From Lentisphaerales bacterium (GTDB lineage: Bacteria; Verrucomicrobiota; Lentisphaeria; Lentisphaerales; Lentisphaeraceae), in contig JAKVBD010000002.1 of the NCBI GenBank assembly GCA_022446985.1, positions 91,312 to 155,311 on the forward strand: a DNA stretch of 64,000 nucleotides, read 5' to 3'. The position numbers were made by a program, and so were the translations under genes. The notes under the pieces are model-generated. The model made no database searches and was not told the DNA's origin. It was given only the letters and a program-made list of their open reading frames with translations. Shown here piece after piece: positions 36,125-44,843 of this stretch. Within the stretch, counting starts at the first letter, position 1; each line of letters begins with the position of its first letter.

Positions 36125-38155
36125 ATGAAGAACATTCTAGAAGATATACCAGATGACGAGAACTCTGCAGTCAACAGTCTATATGACGAAGCGGTTTCAC
36201 TGGACGCCCCGACATTTTTAGAATCTTCTCTCGATCTGCTTAATTCTCAGAATGAACGCTATGAACACGAAGAAGAAATCGGTCATGGCGGTGCTAAAAA
36301 AATCATGCGAGTCTATGACCAACGAGCTCGGCGATATGTAGCGATGGCCCTTCCAAGACCGGATAAAGGAGCTAAAAATACCGAATCCTTCATCCGTGAA
36401 AGTTGGATTACGGCTCAACTGGACCATCCAAATATTATCAATATTCACGAAGTTGGAATCACTGAGGATGGTATTCCATTTTTTACAATGGACCTCAAAA
36501 CCGGTGATAACCTGGAGCAAATACTTCACGCTCTAAAGCAACAGGAAAATGACTATGAAGAGCGCTTTCCACAAAAGATTCTTCTCGGATTCTTTATAAA
36601 AATTTGTGATGCCATTGCTTATGCTCATTCTATAAATATCCTGCATCTGGATATAAAGCCGGCAAATATTCAAATTGGAGAATTCGGCGAAGTTATCGTC
36701 TGTGATTGGGGGCTGGCCAAATTTCTTGGTGGACGCAAAACCAATGATCTGAATCGAGACCTGCTGGAGTTTGACCTTATTGAAAAGCACTCAGCTGTAA
36801 TTAAAGGAACACCTGCCTACATGTCTCCTGAACAGGTTCTCGGTAAAAAACCTACTGCATCCAGTGACATCTACAGTCTAGCCGCACTTCTATACCACAT
36901 CGTCACTTTGGAACCGACTTTACCTTCTAGTGGAATAACCGAGGCAATTGAAAAAACTTGTCTTGGAGAAATCAAGACTCCCATTGATATTTCGAATGTT
37001 TCAGATGGTTTATCTTCCATAATTATGAAAGGACTTTCACTGGAACCTGTCGACCGTTACCAGACAGTCACTCAATTGAAAAATGATGTCGTCAAATACC
37101 TCGAAGGCTACGTAACCAATGCTGAAGATTCAGGACTTATTAAAGAAGCTCTGTTTTTTTATCGCCGGAATAAAGCGGTCTGTTTGCTGACTCTCGTATT
37201 CATTATTGCGACTATCACTATAGCCAGCTTTTTCATCGATCACCTTCAGCAAAGCCGCATAGCCGAACATCAAGCGCGAATTCAGGCAGAGGAAAACTCA
37301 GTAAAACACTTAAAAGCTCTCGAACTTTTAAAAAAAGAAAAGGCCCAAGGTTTCCAAGTGAAAAAAGAGTTTTCTGGAATATTACTGGAGCAGGGGCAGC
37401 TTTTTAATAACAAAAACTTTGTTCACAACCCAGAAGTCATTCTTCTTCAGACTTTAAAGGGAGCTCAGTACAAATACGAACAAAACCCTGAAGATCAATC
37501 AATAAAGGACAAGCTGACTATCGCCCTCTTCTTACTTCAGCGTTATGAAGAGGCTGGTAGATACCTCGATAAGAAAAATAAATTTTACTTCCTCCAACAG
37601 GCAATTGATGAAGCTCGCAAAGTTCCGCGTTCACATAATGGCAGAAATGCTTCTCTTAAAGTGTTTATCGCCGCCCTTAAAGGTTTGCGTCTATTTGGAC
37701 CTGCAAGCAGAGCAACTTCATACAGAGCTCTCGCCTATGATGTAAAAACTCGCAGTAGCTTTGAGGGCTATGAGGAAGTCTTGAAAGAAACCTTTATGCT
37801 TTGGAATAACCACTGGACAGAACGTACTTTCATTTACGATAAACAAAAACAATACTTAAAAATAAGTGGTGACAACTTCAATGAACTTGGAATTCACGAC
37901 AAATTTGGTCGTATTCAAATTCTAACAACTATCCCAGTTAAACATCTAGATATAAGCAACAGCGAAGTTAGTGATTTGACATATCTTTATGATACTCAGC
38001 TTACAACTCTCGACATTCGTCGGACTTTTGTCCAGGATTTAAGCCCAATTAAGAATCTAAAGTCTCTAAAAACTCTTACAGTCAATCCAAAACAGTTTTC
38101 TCAAGACAAACTCAGTAATATTCCAAATAGTATTGAGCTGATAATCAAAAATTAA
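36125..38155 (+). CDS. Membrane Ser/Thr kinase of module 2, WNK-like lysine position
   Basis: This 676-residue protein has a kinase domain at ~50-328, a membrane helix at ~352-371 and an extracytoplasmic tail of about 305 residues. The glycine loop reads G-H-G-G-A-K (Lys58 in place of the third glycine). The VAIK site reads V-A-M-A, so Ala75 replaces lysine, and the next residues (Leu, Pro) offer no substitute. The other catalytic residues are intact: Glu92, HLDIKPAN (Asp176, Lys178, Asn181), D-W-G (Asp194) and 'GTPAYMSPEQ'. The juxtamembrane block 'GLIKEALFFYRRNKAVC' is shared by all three kinases. The tail ends with LRR-like 'LTTLDIRRTFVQDLSPIKNL'. It follows the sigma gene directly. Confidence 0.9.
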   Translation: MKNILEDIPDDENSAVNSLYDEAVSLDAPTFLESSLDLLNSQNERYEHEEEIGHGGAKKIMRVYDQRARRYVAMALPRPDKGAKNTESFIRESWITAQLDHPNIINIHEVGITEDGIPFFTMDLKTGDNLEQILHALKQQENDYEERFPQKILLGFFIKICDAIAYAHSINILHLDIKPANIQIGEFGEVIVCDWGLAKFLGGRKTNDLNRDLLEFDLIEKHSAVIKGTPAYMSPEQVLGKKPTASSDIYSLAALLYHIVTLEPTLPSSGITEAIEKTCLGEIKTPIDISNVSDGLSSIIMKGLSLEPVDRYQTVTQLKNDVVKYLEGYVTNAEDSGLIKEALFFYRRNKAVCLLTLVFIIATITIASFFIDHLQQSRIAEHQARIQAEENSVKHLKALELLKKEKAQGFQVKKEFSGILLEQGQLFNNKNFVHNPEVILLQTLKGAQYKYEQNPEDQSIKDKLTIALFLLQRYEEAGRYLDKKNKFYFLQQAIDEARKVPRSHNGRNASLKVFIAALKGLRLFGPASRATSYRALAYDVKTRSSFEGYEEVLKETFMLWNNHWTERTFIYDKQKQYLKISGDNFNELGIHDKFGRIQILTTIPVKHLDISNSEVSDLTYLYDTQLTTLDIRRTFVQDLSPIKNLKSLKTLTVNPKQFSQDKLSNIPNSIELIIKN

Positions 38156-38243
38156 TCTTTGATTTAAAGATCAATCCAAAGATATAAAAATCTCCTGCCC
38201 ACTCCTCTCAAATTATAAAAAATCAAAAAAATATCAAAAATCC

Positions 38244-38270
38244 GTTGAGATTGGTATTTCCACAGTCGTT
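38244..38270 (+). promoter_or_regulatory. Set B promoter, copy 2
   Basis: GTTGAGAT (38244-38251), 12 bases, AGTCGTT (38264-38270), ending 22 bases before the prepilin ATG at 38293. It lies just downstream of the module 2 kinase. Within the spacer, TA and TC dinucleotides are also shared with copy 1. Confidence 0.65.
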
Positions 38271-38292
38271 CTGTGTTTGATGGAGGTAAACC

Positions 38293-39015
38293 ATGAAACA
38301 CCAAAAGCTGAAAAATTTTACATTACTCGAGTTACTCGTTGTCATTGCCATAATAGGGATATTAATGACAATTCTCTTTCCTTCTCTTCAAGAAGCTCGC
38401 GTCAGAGCTCAAGCTACCGTATGCAAAAGTAACCTTAAGCAAATGCATATTGGCGAAATGCTCTATGCCAAAGACAATAATAGAAAGATCTGGGCGGGTC
38501 ATTGGGGCGCAGAATTTATGACTAGAACCTTTTATCAGCCAGATGGAATCAATCGAGTAAACTTTCACGATGGCAATACCGGTTTTCTTGAACCTTACAC
38601 CGGTGATGGTAATTCAGCTGTTTATAATTGCCCGGCAACCGACTACGACAAATCTTCTGTTTTTTACAATGCGGATAAGGGCAGAAGCTATGAAGGCTTC
38701 ATGGACATCAATGCATCAAAGCCGGAATTCATCAAAGACTTCTATGTCAGAACCGGCCCCGGACCCAACGATCTGGCTTTTGAAGACGCTTCAAGAAAAC
38801 CATTATTCTGGGACTTCACAAATACAATAGGCGGTACAGACTGGGCTAAAAGCATTGGCAGTAGCAGTATCCACGGCAATAAAGGCCGCATCAACCTGGC
38901 AGTAACTGATGGCACAGTCGTTCCTGTAAAACTGCCAACAGTTTATTGGAAGCCCTGGATTCAACCCGAATGGATCATCGCTCTGGAAAGAGCTCTTGGT
39001 GAAAGTGCTAACTGA
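38293..39015 (+). CDS. Prepilin-type protein with His-X11-DG tail
   Basis: The 240-residue protein begins [20 protein letters not shown], a prepilin leader with Glu5. It shares its body with the genes at 28282 and 39082 ('[19 protein letters not shown]', '[20 protein letters not shown]', '[20 protein letters not shown]') and ends 'ALGESAN'. A good GGAGG ribosome site lies seven bases before the ATG. It starts just after the module 2 kinase and carries the set B promoter, making it the likely downstream target of sigma factor 2. The function is unknown; a surface pseudopilin is inferred from the leader. Confidence 0.87.
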   Translation: MKHQKLKNFTLLELLVVIAIIGILMTILFPSLQEARVRAQATVCKSNLKQMHIGEMLYAKDNNRKIWAGHWGAEFMTRTFYQPDGINRVNFHDGNTGFLEPYTGDGNSAVYNCPATDYDKSSVFYNADKGRSYEGFMDINASKPEFIKDFYVRTGPGPNDLAFEDASRKPLFWDFTNTIGGTDWAKSIGSSSIHGNKGRINLAVTDGTVVPVKLPTVYWKPWIQPEWIIALERALGESAN

Positions 39016-39081
39016 TAAATAGTTGTAATTGAAAAGGCAGTTGACATTAGTGTATATTATGACAGATGACGAGGGGGAAAT

Positions 39082-39810
39082 ATGGCTCATATAAATAAAA
39101 ACAACTTTACTTTGATTGAATTGCTTGTGGTTATTTCAATCATAGGAATACTTACGAGTATACTGCTTCCCTCTTTATCAAATGCCAGATATGCAGCTAG
39201 AAACGCTCTCTGCAAAAATAACCAAAAGCAAATTCTCATAGCTGAGTACGTTTATTCTGATGATAATGAAGATAGACTATGGGCAACTTCTTTTGGATCT
39301 GGTTGGTTAACAAGTGAGACCTGGAATAATAATGGTAATCCTGGAGGAAGTTTCCATGGAGGGCAGTCAGGTTTTTTAGTCCCTTACCTCGGCGAGGATG
39401 ACGAACCCATTTATAGTTGTCCAGCAACCGATTATGACAAAACCTCACAATTTTATACCTTTCATGCCGGCAAAAGTTATGAAGGCCTTATGGATATTAA
39501 TACAGCGCCTCCAGTAAAAGTGGAAGAGATTCACGTTAGACTTGGTTTGAGATATTTTTTAGATGCATCACGTAAGCCTCTATTTTGGGATTACACTGCA
39601 GAAGTAGGAGGCACATCAAATTTCTTTTACATTGGTAGTAGTTCAATCCACAGAAATACAGGAAAACTAAATCTTGCTGTTACCGACGGATCTGTTGTTC
39701 CCATGATGCTGCCAACTGAGCATTGGAATGTTTTTGTACCAAATGTAACTGCCTGGCTGAATGCTTTGGAAAATGCTATTGGTGAAAGTGCAGGGTCTGG
39801 TGTCTGGTAG
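39082..39810 (+). CDS. Prepilin-type protein with His-X11-DG tail
   Basis: The 242-residue protein begins [20 protein letters not shown]. It is a paralogue of the upstream gene ('[19 protein letters not shown]', '[20 protein letters not shown]', '[20 protein letters not shown]', 'AIGES'). 66 bases separate the two genes, so cotranscription from the set B promoter is possible. A GAGGGGG stretch lies before the ATG. A separate TTGACA near 39045 could be part of an independent promoter, but no good -10 box follows at the right distance. Confidence 0.85.
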   Translation: MAHINKNNFTLIELLVVISIIGILTSILLPSLSNARYAARNALCKNNQKQILIAEYVYSDDNEDRLWATSFGSGWLTSETWNNNGNPGGSFHGGQSGFLVPYLGEDDEPIYSCPATDYDKTSQFYTFHAGKSYEGLMDINTAPPVKVEEIHVRLGLRYFLDASRKPLFWDYTAEVGGTSNFFYIGSSSIHRNTGKLNLAVTDGSVVPMMLPTEHWNVFVPNVTAWLNALENAIGESAGSGVW

Positions 39811-39924
39811 TCTGAACCTATAGTTGATGTCTTTTTTACATCTCTCATACATCCATTATCAAACTCAGAGAACTCAACTGCTCATATCCTAAATATCTAT
39901 AAAATTAGTTAAATTCAGAATTAT

Positions 39925-39958
39925 CTGTATAGATAACACATCATTAAAAGATTTACTA
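39925..39958 (+). promoter_or_regulatory. Set A promoter, copy 5
   Basis: CTGTATAGA (39925-39933), 16 bases, GATTTACTA (39950-39958), ending 31 bases before the esterase ATG at 39990. It is the outlying member of the set, beyond module 2, and its second box matches the others only in GATT. It heads a cluster whose genes mirror the set A-controlled pair at 20206. Confidence 0.6.
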
Positions 39959-39989
39959 AATAATAAACCAATTTCAGGAAATATAACTC

Positions 39990-42005
39990 ATGCTCAAACT
40001 CTTCAAATCCTTCTCTTTAGGAATACTCATTTCTCTGTCTGCAAATGCCGCAGACATCCTGCCGCCGATGACTCCCGATACTATGCCGGCTGACATTCCA
40101 TCTCTGTGGAAGACATTTGATTCAACTAAAGAAGCACTGGATATGCAAACTCTGTACGGGTACGAGAAAGATGGCGTCACGATCAAAATGATTTCCTATG
40201 TTGTCGGCACCATGAAAGGTAAGAAAATCCGCATGGGCGGCTACCTCGCTTATCCAAGTAAACTTGAAGGGAAAGTTCCCGGCATAGTACAAATTCATGG
40301 CGGTGGTCAACGCGCCATGGCAGACTACTCTGCCGGTATTGCTCAAAATGGTTACGCTGTTTTAGCCACTAACTGGGGTGGCAGACTCATGGAGCACCAG
40401 GAAAAAGGTCAGCCGGGCGAAGGAAAAGTCGGTACGGACTGGGCGCCGCTCGATGCCACTCAAAAACACAATGGTTGGTATGCCAATACAGCCCCGGACC
40501 CTTACACATACGATGACTTTGATTCTCCACGCAACAATAACTGGTTCTTGATCAACATGGCAAATAAGCGCGCCATCACCCTACTCCAGCAACTCGACTT
40601 TGTTGATCCGGATAAAATTGGTATTCACGGTCACTCCATGGGAGGTAAATTATCTGTTATGCTTGCCGGTACAGATAAGCGCGTCACTGTTGCCGTGCCT
40701 TCCTGTGGCGGTACCGGTTCTGCTCCCAAAGAACTCAAAGCCCGCAAAGGTAACTCAGCCCGTCCCCAGCCATTAAAACCTCTGTATGCGAAATTTATAG
40801 ATGATGCTCAAAATCTAAAGTACGTGACCAGCCCGATTATGTACAAAGGGCCGCAAAATGACTTCAATGGCATGATGTCAAATATGGCTTTCAATTGGCA
40901 GAATATTCCAGCAGATACATCAGTTCGCTACTCTATAACACCACACATGAATCACCGTCATGCCCTCGAATCCGCTTTTGTCGATTTACTCATGTTTGAG
41001 CAATACCTCAAAGGCACTTATACCCTACCCCAAACGCCAAAGATCAAAGTCAATTTAAAGGGCGATGACAAAGGACCGATTATCACCGTAGTTCCGGACA
41101 CATCCAAAGAAATCGATCGCGTTGAAATATTCTACTCACAAGATCCTAACGGTCAGTTTCGCTTCAATCGTTCAGCTATAGTCAAAAAAAATGGCAATAC
41201 CTATACTGCTTCGGCACCGATCACTTCATCTAAACTCGGCTTTTTCGCAATGGCGAATGTTTACTATAAGCATCCTAAGCACTTAAAGCTTCAGGGTCCA
41301 AGATGGGAAAAGAATCCCGCCGACACCTACATTCTAAGTACCAATATCCAAAAGTTTGAAATAGATGAAGTTCAAAAAGTTGACCCTGCGGTGACAGACG
41401 AAACGACCCGTATGATTCAAGCCAGCTTTGAAAAGAGCGAGCTGCCAGACTGGTACCGCTACTCACAAACCAGTATTCATACCCGAAAAATAAGAGACCC
41501 AAAATGGCGCGGTCCAATCGATGCGAAACTATCAGTTGATGTACTCGACCCAATCGGTGAAAAACTTATTTTAGAGCTTGAGTTTAACAGCTACTCAAAA
41601 TACGGCAGAGAGTATGCCTCTGGAACATTCTATGTCGTTGCCCCTGTTAAAGCGTCCAAAGACTGGCAGACTATTGGAATCGATATCAAAGATTTAAAAC
41701 CAGGGAAACGGACAAACGGTACTCCGACAGACTGGCAGACGCTTGATCACCTCACTATAACCGACAGCCTCAGAGTAGAAGTCGACGGCAAAATGCAAAC
41801 AATTAAGAGTAATCCAAAGTATGGCAAAGGTCGTCAACTGCGCAATCTACAATGGATTGGTGGTAAATATCCGGCAACAATCCTGATGAATGGCGGTGGC
41901 CTTGAACTCAATCCGGCAGAATATGAAAAACAATTCAGCAATCAGATCGATGTCTCAATTGAACTCGAAGAAAAAGTAGATGGTCTCAAAAAGGCCAAAA
42001 ACTAA
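39990..42005 (+). CDS. Exported acetyl-xylan-esterase/dienelactone-hydrolase-like enzyme with C-terminal extension
   Basis: The 671-residue protein has a signal peptide (MLKLFKSFSLGILISLSANA). An alpha/beta-hydrolase spans about 50-350: 'VPGIVQIHGGGQRAMADYS', the nucleophile motif GHSMGG, Asp in 'YKGPQNDFNGMM' and His in 'TPHMNHRHALES'. About 300 more residues form a beta-rich region ('DKGPIITVVPDTSKEIDRVE', 'DAKLSVDVLDPIGEKLILEL') that may bind carbohydrate. It belongs to the CE7/acetyl-xylan-esterase-like group common in PVC genomes. A DUF1552 gene follows after 12 bases, and then the split DUF1592 protein, forming one operon with a set A promoter. Confidence 0.82.
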   Translation: MLKLFKSFSLGILISLSANAADILPPMTPDTMPADIPSLWKTFDSTKEALDMQTLYGYEKDGVTIKMISYVVGTMKGKKIRMGGYLAYPSKLEGKVPGIVQIHGGGQRAMADYSAGIAQNGYAVLATNWGGRLMEHQEKGQPGEGKVGTDWAPLDATQKHNGWYANTAPDPYTYDDFDSPRNNNWFLINMANKRAITLLQQLDFVDPDKIGIHGHSMGGKLSVMLAGTDKRVTVAVPSCGGTGSAPKELKARKGNSARPQPLKPLYAKFIDDAQNLKYVTSPIMYKGPQNDFNGMMSNMAFNWQNIPADTSVRYSITPHMNHRHALESAFVDLLMFEQYLKGTYTLPQTPKIKVNLKGDDKGPIITVVPDTSKEIDRVEIFYSQDPNGQFRFNRSAIVKKNGNTYTASAPITSSKLGFFAMANVYYKHPKHLKLQGPRWEKNPADTYILSTNIQKFEIDEVQKVDPAVTDETTRMIQASFEKSELPDWYRYSQTSIHTRKIRDPKWRGPIDAKLSVDVLDPIGEKLILELEFNSYSKYGREYASGTFYVVAPVKASKDWQTIGIDIKDLKPGKRTNGTPTDWQTLDHLTITDSLRVEVDGKMQTIKSNPKYGKGRQLRNLQWIGGKYPATILMNGGGLELNPAEYEKQFSNQIDVSIELEEKVDGLKKAKN

Positions 42006-42017
42006 TATCTTGAATTT

Positions 42018-43319
42018 ATGAATCAGTTTTTGACTAACTCCTTTACCAGAAGGTCTTTCCTCCAGTCTATGAGCGGTGGTCTTATGGCGGTTCCATTTTT
42101 AGAAAGCCTGGCTGCTGCGAATACCGGAAAGCCTCCCAAGCGAGTCATCTTTCTGGGAGGTGGCTTTGGTTTCACAAAGGACACGTTTTACCCTAAAAAA
42201 GCAGGGCGTTTTGCTGAAATTGGTCTAACCGAAGGACTCTCTCCACTCAAAGCTCACCAAAATGACATTACCATGGTCGCCAACCTGACTAACCTTGGAG
42301 CAACTACCCCGCATGGTGGCAGCGTCTCTTACCTGACCGGCGCAAATGTCGCAGGAACTCCGGGAAAACGTTTTCACAATTCCATTTCATGTGACCAATT
42401 GCTGGCTGATCATCTTGGTAAAGAAACGCGTTTTGCTTCCTTGACTCTGTCAGCTAAGGAAGTGGATGGAGGCTCAAATTCCGGACATGGAGCCGGACTG
42501 TCTCTGGCCTGGGATAGCGAAGGAAAACCAATCCCCGGCATTGAGCGTCCGATTGATCTTTACTACACCCTATTCGCCAATCCTAAAGACTCTCGGAAAG
42601 CACTTACCGAACGCTTACAAAGAAAGCAAAGTATTCTGGACCTCATGAGACTGGATACCAAAGCAATGAACCGCAAGCTGAATAAAAGTGACAAAGAAAA
42701 ACTGGACGAGTACTTCACCGGACTCCGCCATGTAGAAAAAGGTCTTGAGCGGCAAGCTAAATGGGCAGATACTCCCAAACCTAAAGCTCCTTACGCCGTA
42801 CCAAAAGAGGACCTCAACGGAGAAGAAGCTATTCGTTTAATGTACGATATGCTGATCATTGCCCTGCAGACAGATGCCACACGGGTCATGAGCTACAGAC
42901 TCCCTGTTTGCGATTTAATCAGTGGTATGGGAATAAAGATCAAGGCTCACTCTCTAAGCCATTATGGATTTTCAAAACCACGTATAGCAGCGTCTCGTGA
43001 GCGCGATAAAAAATGCACGGCTCTATTAAGCCATTTCATCGATCATCTCAAACAGACAAAAGATACCGATGGCAGTCGCTTATTTGATAACTGCATCGTT
43101 AGTTACGGTACCAATATAAGAGCTGGACATGAGCTTAAAAACCTGCCGGCTATTTTGACCGGTGGAGGAGCTAAAAAAATGCGATGGGGAGAGCATATCA
43201 TCCTACCAGAGCAAGACACTCCATTGGCGAACTTTTGGCTGACAATCATGCAACAAGCAGGCCTGAATATTGAATCATTCAGTCATAGCACAGGCACTGT
43301 CCCTGAACTCTTAACCTAA
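42018..43319 (+). CDS. DUF1552 protein, Tat-exported
   Basis: The 433-residue paralogue of 22699-23976 has 'FTRRSFLQSMSGGLMAVPFL' as Tat signal, 'VIFLGGGFGFTKDTFYP', 'LTGANVAGTPGKRFHNSIS', 'LSHYGFSKPRIAASRERDKK' and 'VSYGTNIRAGHELKNLPAIL'. DUF1552 proteins travel with DUF1592 cytochromes; here the partner follows 18 bases downstream. The order is the reverse of the first locus. The function of the pair is unknown. Confidence 0.9.
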   Translation: MNQFLTNSFTRRSFLQSMSGGLMAVPFLESLAAANTGKPPKRVIFLGGGFGFTKDTFYPKKAGRFAEIGLTEGLSPLKAHQNDITMVANLTNLGATTPHGGSVSYLTGANVAGTPGKRFHNSISCDQLLADHLGKETRFASLTLSAKEVDGGSNSGHGAGLSLAWDSEGKPIPGIERPIDLYYTLFANPKDSRKALTERLQRKQSILDLMRLDTKAMNRKLNKSDKEKLDEYFTGLRHVEKGLERQAKWADTPKPKAPYAVPKEDLNGEEAIRLMYDMLIIALQTDATRVMSYRLPVCDLISGMGIKIKAHSLSHYGFSKPRIAASRERDKKCTALLSHFIDHLKQTKDTDGSRLFDNCIVSYGTNIRAGHELKNLPAILTGGGAKKMRWGEHIILPEQDTPLANFWLTIMQQAGLNIESFSHSTGTVPELLT

Positions 43320-43337
43320 TTTCAAGTCGACCAATTC

Positions 43338-44837
43338 ATGTATAAATGCCCTTCCTGTCAAAATACCTACGAGTGTGAAATGGATCTTCTTGGACATCGA
43401 GTTGAGTGTCCTCATTGTGGTTACAAATACACTGTTGAAGCCCAGGCTGTTCCTCCTCAAAAAGAAAAAAACAAGATAAAGGTTCGACAAAAATCTCAAT
43501 CCGCCCGTAGAGGTCTCAGAAAAAAGAAGCGCCGTTCATACTCTGCCCCAACCATTATCATACTGATTGTCCTGATTGCCGTTGGTGTTTATTTTTCATT
43601 GCCTGAAGAAAAACACTTTACCAAAATCCTAGAGAACAAAACTTTATTCCAAAGTAAACTAGCTATAACGCCCAGTCCCTCTGTATCTAAGACACACGAT
43701 TTTACTCAGATGCCACGAGAAAAGCTGGAGCCTTTTCTTAAAACCTACTGCATAGAATGTCATGGTCCCAAAAAACAAAAAGGACAATTGCGTTTTGATA
43801 CTATAAGCTGGGATATAAATAACAATGACACGGCCCAACTCTGGCAAGACATCCTTGACCAAATTAACAGCGGTGATATGCCACCAGAAAAAGCCGAACA
43901 GCCACACAAAAGTGAATTAATCATCACTCTCGACACTCTCACAAAAGGAATGCTGAGGGCCCGCCGAGCTCTCACCGATCATGGAGGCGAAATAAAAATG
44001 CGTCGCCTCAACCGAAGGGAGTTTTCAAACATAATTTATCAGCTCTTTGGCTTTGACGTTCCTTTAGATGAAATTCCAGAAGATGGCGAGATCGAATATT
44101 TCGACACTATTGGCAGTGAGCAGTTCTTTACCTCCAACCATTTCGATAAATATCTTAAGCTCAACAGAAAAATCGTCAACGAGGCATTTCGACACAGCAT
44201 CGCTCACCGCCAAAAACCTCGCAAAGAGCGAGTCGAGCCGGAAAAAGGCATCATTGAAAAAGTACTTAAGCAACGGGACGAAATCGCCGCTAAAGAAAAA
44301 ATGCTCGCGGAAGGTAAAAGCTGGCAGGAAATGGGCTTTGCCGAATATGGAGAATTCAAATTTTGGAAAGATTCCTTACCACGGCAAAAAAAATGGCTTC
44401 AACGCACACTCTCTTATCCGAAATTTAAAAGTGGCATGTATCTTACCACTCTTAGAACCAACACCAGCATCGCCAGGCATACTGATATCCGTGCTGATTA
44501 TATCCTCCGGATCCGAGGAGGAGTTGTGGGCAATCCCCTTCCCATTCGTCAAGTCGCTCTCATTCAAGACTCCAACGGCACTCGTGCAACTGTCGGCTTA
44601 CGAGGGACTCCTGAAAATCCGGAAACTGTAGAAGTTCGATTTCGTCAATCTATGGGCCGTTTTCAGATGGGGCTTACAGTCAGCGAAAACCTTCCTCCGA
44701 GCACTTGGGGAAATGTCACCTGGGGCGATGCGCACCTTAAACGACTGCAGGGAAATCTCGATCAATACAATGCCTTATGGATTGATTGGCTGGAGCTGGA
44801 AGGCCCTTTTTACCCAGAGAAGAAATCATTTTTTTAA
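43338..44837 (+). CDS. N-terminal part of a DUF1592-type cytochrome with zinc ribbon and membrane anchor
   Basis: The 499-residue product has an unusual beginning. A zinc ribbon (Cys4, Cys7, Cys24, Cys27; 'MYKCPSCQ', 'VECPHCGYKY') is followed by a basic segment and a membrane helix at ~70-87. Then come the standard parts: a haem site (Cys138-Ile-Glu-Cys-His142), the DUF1587 block 'MRRLNRREFSNIIYQLFGF', and a carbohydrate-binding-like region ending 'LELEGPFYPEKKSFF'. The intact homologue at 20206 has a signal peptide instead and no zinc ribbon. The frame ends at TAA 44835-44837 and continues in the same frame as the next gene, so the two were one protein. Confidence 0.85.
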   Translation: MYKCPSCQNTYECEMDLLGHRVECPHCGYKYTVEAQAVPPQKEKNKIKVRQKSQSARRGLRKKKRRSYSAPTIIILIVLIAVGVYFSLPEEKHFTKILENKTLFQSKLAITPSPSVSKTHDFTQMPREKLEPFLKTYCIECHGPKKQKGQLRFDTISWDINNNDTAQLWQDILDQINSGDMPPEKAEQPHKSELIITLDTLTKGMLRARRALTDHGGEIKMRRLNRREFSNIIYQLFGFDVPLDEIPEDGEIEYFDTIGSEQFFTSNHFDKYLKLNRKIVNEAFRHSIAHRQKPRKERVEPEKGIIEKVLKQRDEIAAKEKMLAEGKSWQEMGFAEYGEFKFWKDSLPRQKKWLQRTLSYPKFKSGMYLTTLRTNTSIARHTDIRADYILRIRGGVVGNPLPIRQVALIQDSNGTRATVGLRGTPENPETVEVRFRQSMGRFQMGLTVSENLPPSTWGNVTWGDAHLKRLQGNLDQYNALWIDWLELEGPFYPEKKSFF

Positions 44838-44843
44838 GAAATA

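Noticed and set aside
35116..44837. Stop-codon reassignment or programmed read-through as an explanation for the many in-frame stops
   Set aside because: The in-frame stops are of all three kinds (TGA at 35116, TAA at 44835, TAG in the prepilin remnant and transposase), while intact genes end normally at the same codons. Scattered lesions or sequencing errors fit better.
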